Source of the DNA: CAZWBR01 sp964404205
GTDB taxonomy: Bacteria > Bacteroidota > Bacteroidia > Bacteroidales > Prolixibacteraceae
Direction of reading: 5' to 3'
Length of the DNA stretch: 22,904 nucleotides
Assembly: GCA_964404205.1 (NCBI GenBank)
Contig: CAYOJD010000045.1
Location: 1 to 22,904 of the forward strand
Under the pieces are notes generated by a model. It was not told the origin of the DNA. It made no database searches and was given only the letters and a program-made list of their open reading frames with translations. The number at the start of each line of letters is the position of its first letter. The stretch's first letter is position 1. The position numbers were made by a program, and so were the translations under genes. Below are positions 22,895-22,904 of the stretch, in pieces.

Positions 22895-22904
22895 CCCTTT
22901 ACTA

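Overview
The window looks like chromosomal DNA of a member of the Bacteroidota, probably in the Bacteroidales/Marinilabiliales range. The evidence is the gene content (DUF3822 next to rsmD, a long EpsC-type serine acetyltransferase, a PliI-type lysozyme inhibitor, a LytTR protein with a membrane domain) and repeated matches to the Bacteroidota promoter pattern TTTG-N17-20-TAnnTTTG, with no obvious Shine-Dalgarno sequences. No rRNA, CRISPR array, prophage or transposase is visible.

Left edge (1-1440) is AT-rich, accessory-looking and interrupted by a 10-N assembly gap. It holds the N-terminal part of an exported TPR protein (minus strand), two copies of a ~53-bp promoter-like repeat, the tail of an ORF leaving the gap, and a 34-codon gene for a double-glycine leader peptide with an 11-residue core. 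This peptide unit is the most unusual item in the window. No exporter or modifying enzyme for it is inside the window.

Region 1446-8990 is a leftward housekeeping block. An S41 peptidase, the PnuC nicotinamide riboside transporter, a ribosylnicotinamide kinase (NadR kinase domain), serine acetyltransferase and a THUMP-type rRNA methyltransferase are packed closely and may be one operon. Upstream come a nitronate monooxygenase-like flavoprotein with its own terminator, a membrane-anchored LytTR regulator, and a tRNA-Asp gene with a clear promoter and terminator.

Region 9171-12717: a membrane-anchored hypothetical protein, a DUF3822 protein and rsmD form a leftward operon. A divergent RecD-like helicase runs rightward and converges on RNase Z.

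Region 12762-19067: ribosomal protein S1 and a STAS-domain anti-sigma antagonist run leftward and end at a strong terminator, which abuts the promoter of rnz. Divergent from rpsA, rfbD (dTDP-4-dehydrorhamnose reductase) and a phosphohexomutase run rightward, both in sugar-nucleotide or sugar-phosphate metabolism, and end at another strong terminator.

Region 19168-22904 is a cell-wall cluster on the plus strand: a lipoprotein resembling lysozyme inhibitors, a lipoprotein LdtD/YcbB-type L,D-transpeptidase and a second, unrelated-subfamily L,D-transpeptidase. A structured palindrome lies at the right edge. Several starts were moved inward from TTG/GTG or upstream ATG codons to ATG codons that begin a signal peptide or the family's usual N-terminus.
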